This document shows positions 11,250 to 22,570 of a stretch of 64,000 nt of DNA, in pieces. How positions within the stretch are numbered: the first letter of the stretch is position 1; every line of letters starts with the position of its first letter. The position numbers and the translations under genes are program-made. The notes beneath the pieces are model-generated. The model did no database searches. It was not told where the DNA came from and was given only the letters and a program-made list of their open reading frames with translations. The stretch spans positions 20,893,387 to 20,957,386 of the forward strand of contig JAGTTD010000014.1 in NCBI GenBank assembly GCA_018398585.1, given 5' to 3'. This DNA is from Simmondsia chinensis (Eukaryota; Streptophyta; Magnoliopsida; Caryophyllales; Simmondsiaceae).

Positions 11250-11680
11250 AATTTATTTTAGAATTAGATTCTAAATTTTGGTTATGTGATAATCTAAGTT
11301 GTGAATCAGTGTATTTTAAATGAAAGTTATTTGAATTTTCTTTTTAAGAATAAGATTCTGAAATAGACTATGGGATAGTCTAGGCACAAAATCGCTATTG
11401 AGTTTACAAAAATTATATTTAATTTAATTTTGAAATTAGAATTTTAAAAGTAGTTTATGTGATAATCTAGATTACATGTTGGTATTGTTTTAATTAAAAT
11501 TAATTAATTAATTTTATTGATTGGATTTTGGAATGAGATTCCAGTAAAGATTATGAGATAATCTATACTGTAAAACGATAGTATTTTAAATAAATAAATT
11601 AATTAATTTTGGTTAATCTTAGAATGAGATTCCAAAGGGGATTATGTGATAATCCAGGTTGTAAATGCAAGTTAATTGAA
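11250..11680 (+). repeat. Five hairpin-bearing units, period about 90 bp
   Basis: GATTATGTGATAATC-like palindromes (the second is GACTATGGGATAGTC) begin near 11280, 11366, 11453, 11549 and 11640. Each is preceded by an AGATTC(C/T) phrase. Both arms changed together in unit two. The array lies in the long copia leader, before the gag remnant. Confidence 0.6.
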
Positions 11681-12329
11681 AACCACTAGTTATAAAAATC
11701 AAGTGGGAGTGAGGTTCCAATTGTTGTAACATCACGGCCTCCATTACCAGTCTAGCAGTATAGTGGATCGATAGACCTCCCTGCGGAGGATGTCGGTTTC
11801 CACATTACAGGGTTAGACTTCTTTTAGGATGAACCAAAGTTCAAAGAAGCGATGCGACCATATTGCCGTGGAGTATTTCATGTATTTGTATGGAGGTTTA
11901 GGTAATGGTTTACACTTGACTAGCGTGATGCATTAGCCTCCCTGAGGAGCTCTGTTGTGTCATGTTAGAGAGTAAGGTAAAATAGTGAGTTAATCTTGTT
12001 TAGTAAGAGTTACAATAAAACAGGTTAATTGAGAATAGTTCTCACCTGAATTAGCTTCGTGCTTCCCCGCTGCTGGGGAGTAAAGAGTGGTGTGTTTGGG
12101 TCATCATTGTATGCATGATAGTACAGTTTGGTGGATATCTGACTTATTGTGTATGCTAAATTGAAAGAATATATATCACTGCATTATACATGACTGTTGT
12201 TAGACAATTATACATATGTTTGCATTTACAGTATTTTTGATATGGATACGGCTGGCAAACTTCACTTGATTTCGAATACATAATGTACTCACTGAACCAA
12301 ATTACTTTGCCTCGAAAAATAAGTTAGAT

Positions 12330-12641
12330 TTGGTTATTACTCACAAGGGACCTACCAGAAAGAAAGGAAAGAGCAAGGTTGTTATAGTAGCAACCAAGTC
12401 TATAAAGAAGTTAGCAAAAGAAAAGTGTTTTTTTTCCAAGAAAAATAGGCACTGGAGAAGAAACTACACTAAGTACATAGCTACTCTTCCTACAAAGACT
12501 GCCAAGCCATCTGGTGAAGGTATGTCGATATCTCACTTACCTGAGCTATGCGCAGTTGAGAGTCCACCAGTTTCCTGGTGGGTGGACTCAGGTTCAACTG
12601 ACCTTATCTGTAATATTTTAAAGGAGCTCAGGCTAGGCTAA
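12330..12641 (+). pseudogene. copia gag C-terminus and protease remnant
   Basis: A 103-codon frame rich in Lys/Arg precedes a broken CCHC knuckle (CFFSKKNRHWRRNY, where the second and third metal ligands, Cys and Cys, are Ser and Tyr; the His is kept). It ends with SWWVDSGSTDLIC, the aspartic protease active site (D-S-G). In copia elements these are the RNA-binding tail of the capsid protein and the polyprotein protease. The N-terminal gag domain is not recognisable upstream, where only repeat-rich leader is seen. A stop follows soon after the protease motif. Confidence 0.7.
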
Positions 12642-12984
12642 AGGCTACATGACGGGTGTTGCACCTGATGGTCAGGGACAATACAATAATAGTGGTCTTA
12701 AGTGTAGGAGATGTTAGCTTAGACTTTAGTAATAGAGTTTTATTTTAAAAGATTGTTTATTTATAGCTACTTTGCACAGGAATTTGATTTTTGCATCTTG
12801 TTTTATGAATAATTGTTATTCAGTTGATTTTGATAATAAAAATTTTAATATGAGAAATAAATCGTTTATTTGCACATGCACATGAATAAATTGTTTATTC
12901 ACGTTATTTCCTTATCAAAACTATAGTAATTGTTTAAATAATTTTAACGTAAGTTCACTTGTTCAATCTTCTAAAAGAAAAAAC

Positions 12985-13512
12985 CTTGGAAGGGATATTG
13001 CCTACACATGGCACCAACGTTTAGGTCACATTAATTCGAACAGGATCCAAAGACTGTTAAAAGATGGACTGATAGAGGTTTTGGACTTGAGGTCATTACC
13101 AATCTGCAAACCCTGCATAGAAAGAAAGGTGACCAAGTCTATTTTTAAGAATAAAGGCAACAGGGTTGGTTGCTTACTTGAGCTGGTTCACATAGATGTA
13201 TGTGGACCAGTACATGTTTAGGCAAGAGGTGGGTGTGAGTACTTATTCATGTTTAGTAATGATTACTCAAGATATGTATATGTTTACCTAATTAGACATT
13301 AGTTACACTCTTTTGAAAAGTTCAAAGAGTACAAAGCTGAATTTTAAAAGCTATTAGGCAAACAAATTAAGTCATTTCGATCAGATCGAGGCGGTGAATA
13401 TTTTTCGAGTGAATTTTTTGATCTCCAAACTGCAAAATGAGATAAGATCTCAGCTTTTTGGTCAGGTTACACCGCAGCAGAATGGTGTTGCAAATAAAAG
13501 GAACAAGGACGA
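12985..13512 (+). pseudogene. copia integrase remnant
   Basis: Conceptual translation in one main frame shows the zinc-binding domain (TWHQRLGHINSNRI... with CKPCIERK) and core motifs HIDVCGP (first catalytic Asp) and SDRGGEY (second Asp). In-frame stops fall after PVHV, in LIRH, and after KAEF. The catalytic Glu region is reduced to fragments around 13480-13510. In an active element this enzyme would insert the cDNA into the genome; this copy cannot. Confidence 0.75.
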
Positions 13513-13667
13513 TTTTTTCTATAGTTTTTTTATTTAAAAGATTTTTTGTAAATACAATGCAAAATACTTAGCGAAGCATTTTGCAAGTGAGCTACAAAAA
13601 CAAAAACTAAATGGCATTAAAGGAAAATGACAATAATTTTGAACAGGTAGGCACAACTTAAGTTATA

Positions 13668-13985
13668 GTGGGAGCATTAGATGCATCTACTAATAGGAAC
13701 AAAATTGTTCCAGGTACCCGAGAGCTTAGGTGTGGTGGGAGGATTGTCAGGATACCTGATAGGTTCATAGCGGGAGCCTTAATGATTGACTGCGGTATTG
13801 AATCTGGTCCTTTTAGTCACAATGAAGCAATTGAGTCTTCTAGTTTTGTGCAATTAGTTGCTCAAATCATGTGTGTACAAATGACATTAAGAGAGCGCAG
13901 TGACTTTCTTAGTTTTATATGTAAACGATATACTACTCAGTGAGAATGATGTAGGGGTGTCATTAGCTGCAAAGATTTGGTTGTC
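13668..13985 (+). pseudogene. copia reverse transcriptase remnant with YVND at the active site
   Basis: The frame at 13668-13943 contains GGRIVRIPDRF, matching the (R)RSGRIVRxPDRF stretch that precedes RT in plant copia polyproteins. In a second frame LVLYVNDILLSENDVG (YVND at 13918-13929) matches the RT catalytic block LxLYVDDILL. The first catalytic Asp is Asn (GAC to AAC, a G-to-A change). Only about 60 bp separate the two motifs, where several hundred belong, so the RT fingers and palm are deleted. Confidence 0.65.
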
Positions 13986-14139
13986 ATGATAGCTCAATAT
14001 GAAAGACATAGGAGAAGCCAGCTCTACTCGTAGGATTAAGCTTTGGCGATGTCGTAAGAGTAGGATGCTGGGTCTTTCCCTAGCCACTTATATTGACAAG
14101 ACGTTGTCAAGGTATAGCATGGAGTCTCTCTCTTTTTGA

Positions 14140-14545
14140 GTAGTGCTTTATGACACCTCAAGAAAAAGAGCATTTGAGGAATATCCCGTATGCTTTGGCA
14201 GTGGGAGTTTCAGGTATGCCATGTTGTGCACGAGACTTGATGTCTATGATGCTATGGGATAGTATGCAGGTGTTAGTGTTTTCACCAGTTCTTGAGAAGA
14301 ACTAGAGATCCTATGCAGATCTTTCAAAGTGACAAACTGGTTCCAGTTGGCTGTACTGATTTAAGACTTCTAGTCAGACTAAAATGATAGATGTTCGACG
14401 TCTAAGCATGTCTTAACCTTTTGGAGTGGAAGCCATTAGCGAGAGGAATGTCAAGCAGTATTGTATTGCTGACTTCGCAGTAAAGTGATTGTGCTCACTA
14501 AGGGTTAGGCTCAGTAGACTTTTGGTTCAAACATAAAAGGGATGA
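14140..14545 (+). pseudogene. copia RNase H region remnant
   Basis: A scrambled frame shows PQEKEHLRNIPYALAVG (family TPEE.EYMxxIPYASAVG). After it come pieces like VPVGCTD (family VGYTDSDF) and a stretch matching GxAISWxSxKQxxVADST in altered frames up to about 14490. Many stops and frame changes are present. It belongs to the 3' end of the copia polyprotein, just upstream of the polypurine tract at about 14575. Confidence 0.55.
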
Positions 14546-14588
14546 GTATGGACTTTGTCATAAATTGGATTTAGGACAAGTGGGAGAT

Positions 14589-16735
14589 TGTTAGGAATAG
14601 TGTCCTAAAATCCAGATTTATTTTGGATATATTATTTTTGTTAATAAATAAAATTGAAGTTCCAGTCATTTTCTAGTTAAATTGGTGTAAGTGAGCATTT
14701 ATACTGCATGTGATTTTCTTTTGGGAGACATCTATGAGATGGGTGTAGTCCTCAGAATACAATTTACATGTGTATTCTAAGTGGTTTATGAGACTAAGCC
14801 ACAGATAGACTTGAAACAAATGGTATGGATTATTGTTTGAAAGACTTGTAGTTGAGGACATGTTTGGACCACTTGTATGTTAAGACTATAACGTGACACC
14901 TTAGATGACTTGTCTTGGTCGTGTGGATGGAGATCCAAAAGTGTTAGGTTAGTGTGTTTAATAAGATTGACACACTGAGTTGGACCATGTGGGTTACTTA
15001 TTTCTAGACTACTATCGGAAATGAGTGATTCACGTTGTACTATTTGAACGACGACTCTTAATCCTGAGGGTATTCTGGACTTGTGCATGGAGCGTTAGTT
15101 ACTTTGGTGTACTATAAGTAAGGTCTAAACGAATGATTAAAATCCCACGTACACTGGGTAGCAGCATGAAGTGTGATAAGAATCAGGTATTCAATAGGGA
15201 ATCTACAGTCTCTTATGAGATACAGATGTCCCCTTAGTTGATTCACAAATATTTGAACAGTTCAGAAACTTTGGCCAAAGTATTCTAAGTGCTTGACATT
15301 TGGAATTTGTACTGTGAATATGTTCAAGTATAAATAAATCATTCAGTAAAGGGCGAGTCAGTAACTAATGGAGAAGCTGTGAGAAGGATAATGGTAGTGG
15401 TTATATTTATCCTTTGTCATGGACATCTAGTGGAGGGGTTGTTGTCATCAATACAGTCTATTTGGGAGATATCGAATAAAATAATTTAAGTCTGGAGTGC
15501 AGTGAGATTTATTTAGTGGAATTAAGTCTTATTAAGTGGTAATTAGATTAATATCATGAGATGGTTTAATTTAACCCATTTGGAGTTAGATTTAAATTGT
15601 CCTAGAGGTCCCTGCACAAGCCTCTGTATTTATTGCCATTGGAAAAATATTAAAGAATTCATAAGATGAATAAAAGTTGAAAATTATAAAATAAAATAAT
15701 TTTGAAAAATTATATATATATACAAAGAAAAACTGCACAGCTTGATCCGCGGGAACCAGATCAGACAAACCAGCTCACGGCCCACTTGGGCTATCCGTGT
15801 ACCTGCTCGGGGACGAATCATACATTGCCACGTGTCATGCGTTATTTAAAATAACAAAAGCGCAATTTTTCCTTAAATTGAAACGATGCGTGTTGAATCA
15901 TTTTTAAATAAAACGCTGTGTTTTGGTTTTAATAATTGTGAATCCCACTTCGATTAAAACTAGATTTTTTGCTCCAGTATATTCCTAAAAATAGAGGGGT
16001 TTATTTCGAGGTTTGGTATTCAAGTCGAACTATTTCTTCAGGGTTTCTGGAACAGTTTAGGGGACCCAAATGGAGAGAAAAATTTCCGTTGAAATTTTTC
16101 TTTCCTCAGTTTAATATTTTTCGGAGCCCACCCTCCGGACAGTTCGAGGTCATTACGTAGAAAGTCTTGGGGTCTCTATTTTGAAGAATATTATTGTCTT
16201 TCTAGTTTTTCTTTTATTGGAGCAATTCCAGGTATGTTTTTCTTCCTTCTTCTATTAGTTTCACTTTTCTATTTATTTATTGTATTTGTTATTATGCCTG
16301 TTTAAGTTTATATATTGTAATGAATGTATTAGAGTACAAGGCATGTAGATCTAAATTTAGAATTTAGATCTATTGATTTAAATTATGAATTTAAGTCAGT
16401 AGATTTAAAATTAGGAATTTTAAATCGACCATAGGTTTAGAGTTATGAATTCTAAACCTGTTCTGCTGCGTAAACGTAAGGGAGAATTTTGAAATTCATC
16501 CCAACAACCAGTATTAGGGCAAAGGGTTTATAGAGATAAACATATTCCCGGGAACTCTCGCACGTGAGGTGTCACGAAGCGTGACTCTCCGACCGGGGGC
16601 TTAGGTAGAGAAACAAGTCTCGTACTCTAGGTGCTCTAATAGGTGCCTATTGTTGTGACCATAGTTGAGAACTGTGAACCTAATAGTCGGCATCAGAGTT
16701 TATTTTCCAACAAAATTTCATATCTTTTCCCAACA
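14589..16735 (+). repeat. 3' LTR of the copia element
   Basis: 2147 bp, from TGTTAGGAATA to CCCAACA. It holds the 0.9 kb missing from the left LTR. Open frames inside it (14673-15088 minus, 15969-16160 plus) are not retrotransposon proteins and show no family. Confidence 0.85.
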
Positions 16736-17984
16736 CATCAATGACTCATAGAGGGGCTCCTTTTCCTATTTCAAGATAGGGACATACAACTTTAGAAAGA
16801 AAAAGCCCTTATAGGGGACTTGTAATAAGTTGAGGAACCCATGATATGGGCATCCCAGCACAGCGGGGCTCCTTTCCCTCTTGAACGCACAACATAAGAG
16901 AATGAAAACCTCCACAGTGAATATGCATCTAGTTAAGGAATATGGGTCCACGGAATCCCAACACAGCACACTAGGGGGAACGGGACACTAGGACTTGGCC
17001 TGGGGCAGGCCCGGGCGAACGGACACGCGAGCGGGTAAGGCTGGGTGATGAGACGAGTGCGTGCGCCACTTATGGGTCCTAGGATGCACCCGTGTGGTTG
17101 ACTCTGGTCGATGGCCCATGCGCACACTAGGACAGAGCACCGGGTCTTTCTCGAGCGAGGCCTAGGCGCTGATACGTGCAAGCGCGCCAGATTGAGAGCA
17201 GGTATGTGCACCCGAGCGCAAGGACAGACAGCATGCCCGACCCCTGGCGTTGGGGCGCACGCACCAGGCTTCTCCGCTCGGATGCTTCCGCTACTAAGAG
17301 GAACCCAGTGCTACTTTGCTAATGCCGGGGCGTAAGATTCACAAGCACTAGAGTGTGAGTAGCGACCCATGACAACAGGGCAGTTCACCAACCGACAAAG
17401 CTTAAAGGCACATGACAAACATCAGAACACATGGGATGAGCGTCGCTTGGGTGTCATGCACCACCCCACTAGCACACCATGCCTTATGCCTCATGCCTCA
17501 TGCCATGTGCCCAAGTTCCCAGGTGCACGGGTGTGGGTGTGTGTGCGCGGCGTGTGCGAGTGGTGAATTTTTAAAGTTACGAGCGTCCCTCTAGTGCCAT
17601 GGACCTCCCCACGTGCACGCCGTGCCACGTGCCTTATGCCAAGTGCCCGGGTGCTTGGTCGTGCAGGTGTGGGTGCGTTACTATGGTGCCCACGCGTGGT
17701 TATTTTTGCAGGGGATGAGGGTCGCTCAGGATTTGAAAATACAGAGCGTGGGCGCTTTGACCTGGTCGCGGGGTCCATGTACAAGACTTTGGGTGTTTGT
17801 TGGGCCTCGAGGGCATAGCAGACGCATGGTTGTCCATGGTCTTGGGGCACAACAACCCCCTTCACGTGCAAAACTATCATCCATAGGGTTGGCAGAAGGA
17901 AACATGCAATGCGCTCCTATAATCATACAAGTTTTTTTAAATTCTACCAAGTTTTACTAGGATTTCTTTCTACCATGTCAAAGA
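16736..17984. other. GC- and CpG-rich region of unknown origin with a 143-bp duplication
   Basis: From about 16975 to 17880 the base composition is far more GC- and CpG-rich than the surrounding DNA. CCCCAC.(A/T)GCAC(A/G)C..TGCC begins at 17464 and again at 17607, and the following ~125 bp align (both include GTGCC.TATGCC and GGTGTGGGTG). That makes two tandem units of 143 bp. Open frames on both strands up to 129 codons follow from the composition. It may be the body of a GC-rich LTR, or an rDNA spacer, but neither is proved. Confidence 0.4.
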
Positions 17985-18029
17985 GAAAAATACATTCCAC
18001 GCTCAAGAATTTTTAGGACTCAGCTTCTT

Positions 18030-18323
18030 CTAGCTCTGGAAGTTGCTCATAGCAACATTGTCCGTCTTAATCACGAATCTCCCTCCAAGCAAGTAGTGAC
18101 GCCACACCCTTAGGCAATGGATAATGGCTGTCATTTCCTTGTCATGGGTTGCGTAGCGGTGCTCCGTGTCATCTAGTTTGCAGAAGTCAAAGGCAAAGGG
18201 GTGGCCCTCTTGCATAAGCACTCCTCTAATAACAAAATTAGATGAATCGATGTGCACCTCAAATGGTAGTCTAAAGTCTGGCAAATGCAGCACCGGTTCA
18301 TTTGTCACTGCCCACTTCAACAC
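18030..18323 (-). pseudogene. Element A RNase H N-terminal part
   Basis: The 97-codon frame has PVLHLPDFRLPFEVHIDSS (family PVLxLPDFxxPFEVHTDAS), a HPFAFDFCKLDDTEHRY piece (family HPIAFESRKLNDTERRY), and YATHDKEMTAIIHCLRVWRHYLLG. It ends at VIKTDNVA, short of the family motif FVVKTDNVALxYF. The active-site aspartates D (HIDSS) and E (DKEMTAI) are visible. It lies downstream of RT in a different frame. Confidence 0.75.
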
Positions 18324-18567
18324 TTAAAAAGTAGCCTGACATGCCTCCTCCCAGTGCCACGATGTCTGCTTGTGTAACAGGTTCGTTAGCGGCGTTGCCA
18401 TGGCTGAGTACCCCCTTATGAACTACCGGTAGTAATTAACTAAGCACAAAAATGACCTTAGCTCACTCACTCCCTTTGGCGCTTTCGAATCTTTAAGCAT
18501 GAACTTTTGATGGGTCCATCCTAATCTTCCCGTGGCAAATACGGCGACCAAGGAAGGACACATCTTC

Positions 18568-19167
18568 TTAAGAAAAAGAACATTTTCCCCTCTTCACGTA
18601 GAGTTTGTTGTTTCTCAAAGTCCGAAAAGCCCACTTTAGGTACTCTATGTGTTCCTCAAATGTCTTACTATACACCACGATGTCATCAAGGTATACCACC
18701 ACGAACTTGTCCAAAAATGGGTTAAAGGTTTCATTTATGAGTGTATAAGGCATTGCAGGTGCATTTGTAAACCCTAACGGCATGACAAGAAACTCATAGG
18801 AACCATTTCGAGTGACACACGTTGTCTTCGGCTCGTCCCTAGCAGCGATCCGCACATGCCAATACCCTAACCTTAGATCCAGCTTTGAGAAATATTGTGC
18901 CTTCCCTAAACAATCAAATAGGTCAGCCACCAACAATAGAGGATAATTGTTCTTGACAGTGACCTTATTCAAGGCCCGGTAGTCAATGCACACACGTAGC
19001 ACCCCATCATGCTTCTTCTGGAATAAGATAGGCGCACCAAACAGTGCCTTTGATGGCCTTATGAACCCAGCATCCAACTGGTCCTTGAGCTGTCTGCGCA
19101 GCTCCTCAAGCTCGGGTGGGGCCTTACTGTAGGGACCCTTGGCGGGTGGCCTAGTACCTGGCTCCAA
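18568..19167 (-). pseudogene. Element A reverse transcriptase
   Basis: A 199-codon open frame covers most of the RT domain: PPELEELRRQL, FIRPSKALFGAP, CIDYRALN, SKLDLRLGYWHVRI, FLVMPLGFTNAPA and the catalytic VVVYLDDIVVYS (YLDD codons at 18682-18693). In gypsy elements this enzyme copies the RNA into cDNA. The frame is intact in this stretch, but [10 protein letters not shown] is altered to LGFTNAPAMP and the enzyme is cut off from a full polyprotein. Protease lies upstream in the same frame. Confidence 0.88.
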
Positions 19168-19350
19168 CTCAATGCAATGATTAGCCTCCCTCCTTGACGG
19201 AAGTCATTTTGGCAACTCCGGTTGCATAACACCTAGGAACTCTTCTAACAGCACGCACACTCCCTCGGGCACCTCCATAGGAATGGGACCCTCATCCTCC
19301 ACTGAAGTGGAAATGAAAGTCTCATGCTTTTTATGGACCCCTTTCTTGAA

Positions 19351-19800
19351 CTACACGACTGAAAGCAACTGGGCCTTAACTTTCTCCTTTAGCAAAGGCA
19401 CCACGTAGGTCTCCCGGTTCTTAGTCATCTCCATGACACTATCCTGTGGGAAGGGCAAGGGCTTCATAGTATCGAGAAAGTCCATCCCAAGCACCACTTT
19501 GAAAGCATCCATTGTCACCATGGTCAAGTCAAGGGTACCACGGCAGTCCTCCAACTAGATAGGCACTACGCATGCCCCAAGTAATGGTTCGGGTGAAGCA
19601 TTCATGGTCTACATCCACCCCAACTCCTTAGCAAAGCTCAAATTGAGCCATGCGGCCTCCTGTTTGGAAATGAAATTGAGCGTGGCCCCGGTGTCCACCG
19701 GCGCCTTTGTCTCAACCCCATTCTGCAAGACATTGACATACATGAGCCCCTTGTCTTGAGTGCGGTCTTAGTGCACTGGCTCGCACACCCCCTTCAGCAC
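19351..19800 (-). pseudogene. Element A protease region
   Basis: Reading right to left, ETKAPVDTGATLNFIS gives the aspartic protease active site (D-T-G, about 19692-19706). The frame later reads VVLGMDFLDTMKPLPFP (family LGMDFL). Stops separate the two (around 19595 and 19555). The nested element begins 26 bp to the right of this block, so it separates protease from gag. Confidence 0.75.
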
Positions 19801-19825
19801 CATTCTGACCCGGAGCCCACACTTG

Positions 19826-20315
19826 TGTTACGCTCGGGCTTGAACCTCGAACGTAAACTAATATAATTTTGGATAGGTTGTGAATATGAGATGAGAAAGA
19901 AGGGAAATTAAGATGAGAAAGTAGAGTTTAGAGTTAGATGAGAGAAAGAAGGGAAAGGAGATGAGAAAGAGAAGTAAAATCTTAATTGAGATTAATATTT
20001 CAGATATTTCATTGATTACCCTTGATTATTGCAGCTGAACACTACTTACAGCAAGCTAAATAAGTAAATGCAATGCACTTAAACAAATCCTTAGAACAAT
20101 CTAGAATTTAAACCACTAACTAATATTCAATTTATTAATATTGGCGCCAAAAAACAACCCTTAACAGCAACTAGCAGCAGTAGTGAAGCATGAGTAACAG
20201 TAACGCAGCAGAACAGCAGCACCTGTAATAGATTTAACTGATTTTTAAGGCCTTACTGAATTTTCCCACCAAAAGCCAAATTTGAACTCAAGCCTCGGGT
20301 TTTCAGTTTGTAACA
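19826..20315 (-). repeat. 3' LTR of element B
   Basis: 490 bp, beginning TGTTACGCTCGGGCTT on the plus strand and ending TTTGTAACA. It matches 22571-23059 over its length, with mostly transition differences. Confidence 0.92.
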
Positions 20316-20360
20316 TTCCCTTCCCCTTGAGAACATTCTTGCCCTCAAGAATGGAAATTT

Positions 20361-21218
20361 TTAATCGACTATTCCCTGCAAGGTAACTCTGGACCCGCGA
20401 CACTCGAATGATACTGCGTGCTTATCGTAGTCAAAAGATACTGGGTTGTAACCAAGCATCCAATCAACCCCAAGCACCATGTCGCACCTGCCCAAAGGAA
20501 GGACTCTAAAATCATTTGTAAACTGATGTTCGAGTATGGACCACCGGAAGGCTCTGCATTTGTCTTGAGTAAGAATCGAATTCCCATCTGCCACAGTCAC
20601 CACCAAAGGATTAGTCTTCACCACTTCATGACCTAATTTCTTCACCAATTGCGGATCAACAAAACTATGGGTGCTCCCACTATCTATTAAAATGACAAGC
20701 GAACTTGCGCCAACTTTCCCTTTAATCCGGATTGTCTTATGCATTCCTTTCCCGGTTAAAGCTGTCAATGAGATCTCCATTTCGTCTTCAATGAAGATTT
20801 CCTGGTCGGAGTCCGCATATTCCACATCACCCCATTCTTCATCCGATTGTCCTTCAATGTCAACCCCACTTACAGCCATAAGGAATTTAGGATTGCATTT
20901 ATGGCCTACCTCGTACGGTTGTTGACACTTGAAGCAAAGCCTTTGAGGCCTCCTCTCAAGTGCATTTTTGTCTAAGGGTCGGGGCATCCTGGTATCATCT
21001 TTCTCCCTGAGATGTTGTGGTTGTGGACCTTCACCTCGATGTTTCGACCCTTCATTGGATGATAGGAATGTAGCTTCAAACAACCTTGCCTTGGTATGGG
21101 CTTGTGACAAGGAGGTAGGATCAAGTGCCTTCACCATATTCTTGATTTTAGGCTTTAGTCCACTGATGAAGCTCGAAACATAAAATGACTCCGGGGCTTG
21201 AGGTGTAATGGTTAGCAT
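20361..21218 (-). pseudogene. Element B gag C-terminus, CCHC knuckle and protease
   Basis: A 285-codon frame. It starts in the capsid C-terminal part (SFISGLKPKIKNMVKAL), has CFKCQQPYEVGHKCNPKFLM (C-x2-C-x4-GH-x4-C), an acidic linker and ILIDSGSTHSFVDPQLV (protease active site D-S-G). Further on are [21 protein letters not shown] and VSFEC. It stops after VTLQGIVD, exactly where related elements go on into RT. The frame itself looks intact, and the gag upstream is in another frame. Confidence 0.88.
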
Positions 21219-21244
21219 ACTAGCTCAGAGGTTCTCAAACTTTG

Positions 21245-22333
21245 TCATATATTCTTCATGGTGGTAACTTGAGTCAATTTGTTGAAGTTTTCAACTATAT
21301 CACTCAAATCCTCATTACCGTAACGTTCACACATTTCCTCTACGAATTGGCCCCAAGAAAGGTTCGGTTTGCTCTTCAACAAACTATAGCACCACACCTC
21401 ATGTTCACCATGTAAATGCACTACAGCTAGTTGGAGTTTTTCGTCATCAGGCATGCTATAATATATGAAATATCGGTCACACCTTCCCAGCCACGTTTCT
21501 GGTAGTTTTCCATCGAAAGGATCAATTTCGACCCTTGGCTGCCTGTGATTACCACTTCTACCACCAGATTTCATGTCATTACTCACGGTTCTATGTTGAT
21601 AATGTCGATCAGGAGGTCTGTCCAGAAGTTCGAGCTCATCAAAATCAGCTCTGCGTTGCCAAACCGAGTTCTGCGGCCTGCTGTTATGGTCTGAATTCGA
21701 AGCTTCAGGTCTGCAATTTGCCTGTCCAGAGACTCGATTGTGATTGTCTACATTAAGTTCATGTTGCAGAGGTTAATTTGCTGCTGATCTAATGTTAATT
21801 GAAGGTCCAACCATCGGTTGCACTATCGGTGATTTGCCTCGGTTCCTCACTAGATTTTCAAACCTGTCTTCATCTTCTTGCGGCTGATCGGCCTCTTTTT
21901 GATGTAAAATTTGACTTGCAGGCTTCAAGATCGCATCGACACTTGATTCTTTTTGTTTATTAACCTGATCTTGCAATTTTTAAATTTTTTCTTCCATTTG
22001 TTGCAGCCGTTCTTCCTTGTTCGAGTCTCTTTCCACAAGCAACTTCAACATCTGTTGAATGCTGTCACTTCTCTGCATATTCTCAAGATGCTGCTGATGC
22101 TGCTGATCAAACCTAGCTTTGAGCTCGATTTGTTGCTGATCAAACATAGCATTCAGCTGTTCGAACTTGTCATTCAATTCCCGGTGATGATCACTTGATA
22201 CATTGGCACCAGCAACTGTAACGGCAGCAACAAAATCCATTCCCGAACTAGGAGCATTGGCACCTCCAGCACCAGACTTGGTTCTCACGCCTTCTATCAT
22301 ATTTTTTTCTTCGATTTTGCCAACCTCAATCAA
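21245..22333 (-). pseudogene. Element B gag
   Basis: Frame pieces at 21980-22333, 21773-21976 and 21245-21586 are the same reading frame cut by stops. N-terminus: MIEGVRTKSGAGG (likely start about 22300), then a glutamine-rich coiled-coil-like stretch. The capsid core follows: RQPRVEIDPFDGKLPETWLG, FIYYSMPDDEKLQLA, LSWGQFVEEMCERYG. Gag forms the cytoplasmic particle that packages element RNA. It is closely similar to the gag of element E, and the C-terminal part continues in another frame at 21218. Confidence 0.85.
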
Positions 22334-22555
22334 TCAATTGAATGATGAACCAGCTCTGCTTCAGCAACCGGGACAATGCAGCACTGATTGCAACTTCAGA
22401 TCTGAATTCTTTTCTCAAGATCAATGTATGAATCCAATCTGGATTTGATCTAATTGTACTGAAATGAAATTCAATAATGAATCTGATGTATTTGATTACA
22501 TCTGAATTTTTTTTGTTTTTTTGTTTAATTTTGATTACGCACTCGATCGGAACGA

Positions 22556-22568
22556 GGCTCTGATACCA
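22556..22568 (-). other. Primer binding site of element B
   Basis: The minus strand reads TGGTATCAGAGCC, a perfect plant tRNA-iMet site, two bases inside the 5' LTR at 22571. Confidence 0.9.
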
Positions 22569-22570
22569 AT

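Larger units (their letters stand above)
9310..16735 (+). mobile_element. Ty1/copia LTR retrotransposon, defective
   Basis: LTRs at 9310-10511 and 14589-16735 share their start (TATTAGGAATA / TGTTAGGAATA), much of their length and their end (CTCAACA / CCCAACA). An iMet-type primer site follows the left LTR, and a copia-type polypurine tract (ACAAGTGGGAGAT) precedes the right one. Inside, in the copia order gag-protease-integrase-RT-RNase H, are short decayed pieces of each. Most of RT is missing. The flanking five bases (TGATC left, CATCA right) do not match, so no target duplication can be shown. The element cannot be autonomous. Confidence 0.85.

Noticed and set aside
9305..16740. Target duplication for the copia element
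   Set aside because: TGATC on the left and CATCA on the right do not match.
17491..17880. 129-codon minus-strand frame
   Set aside because: It is a by-product of GC-rich, stop-poor sequence across a tandem duplication, with no domain.
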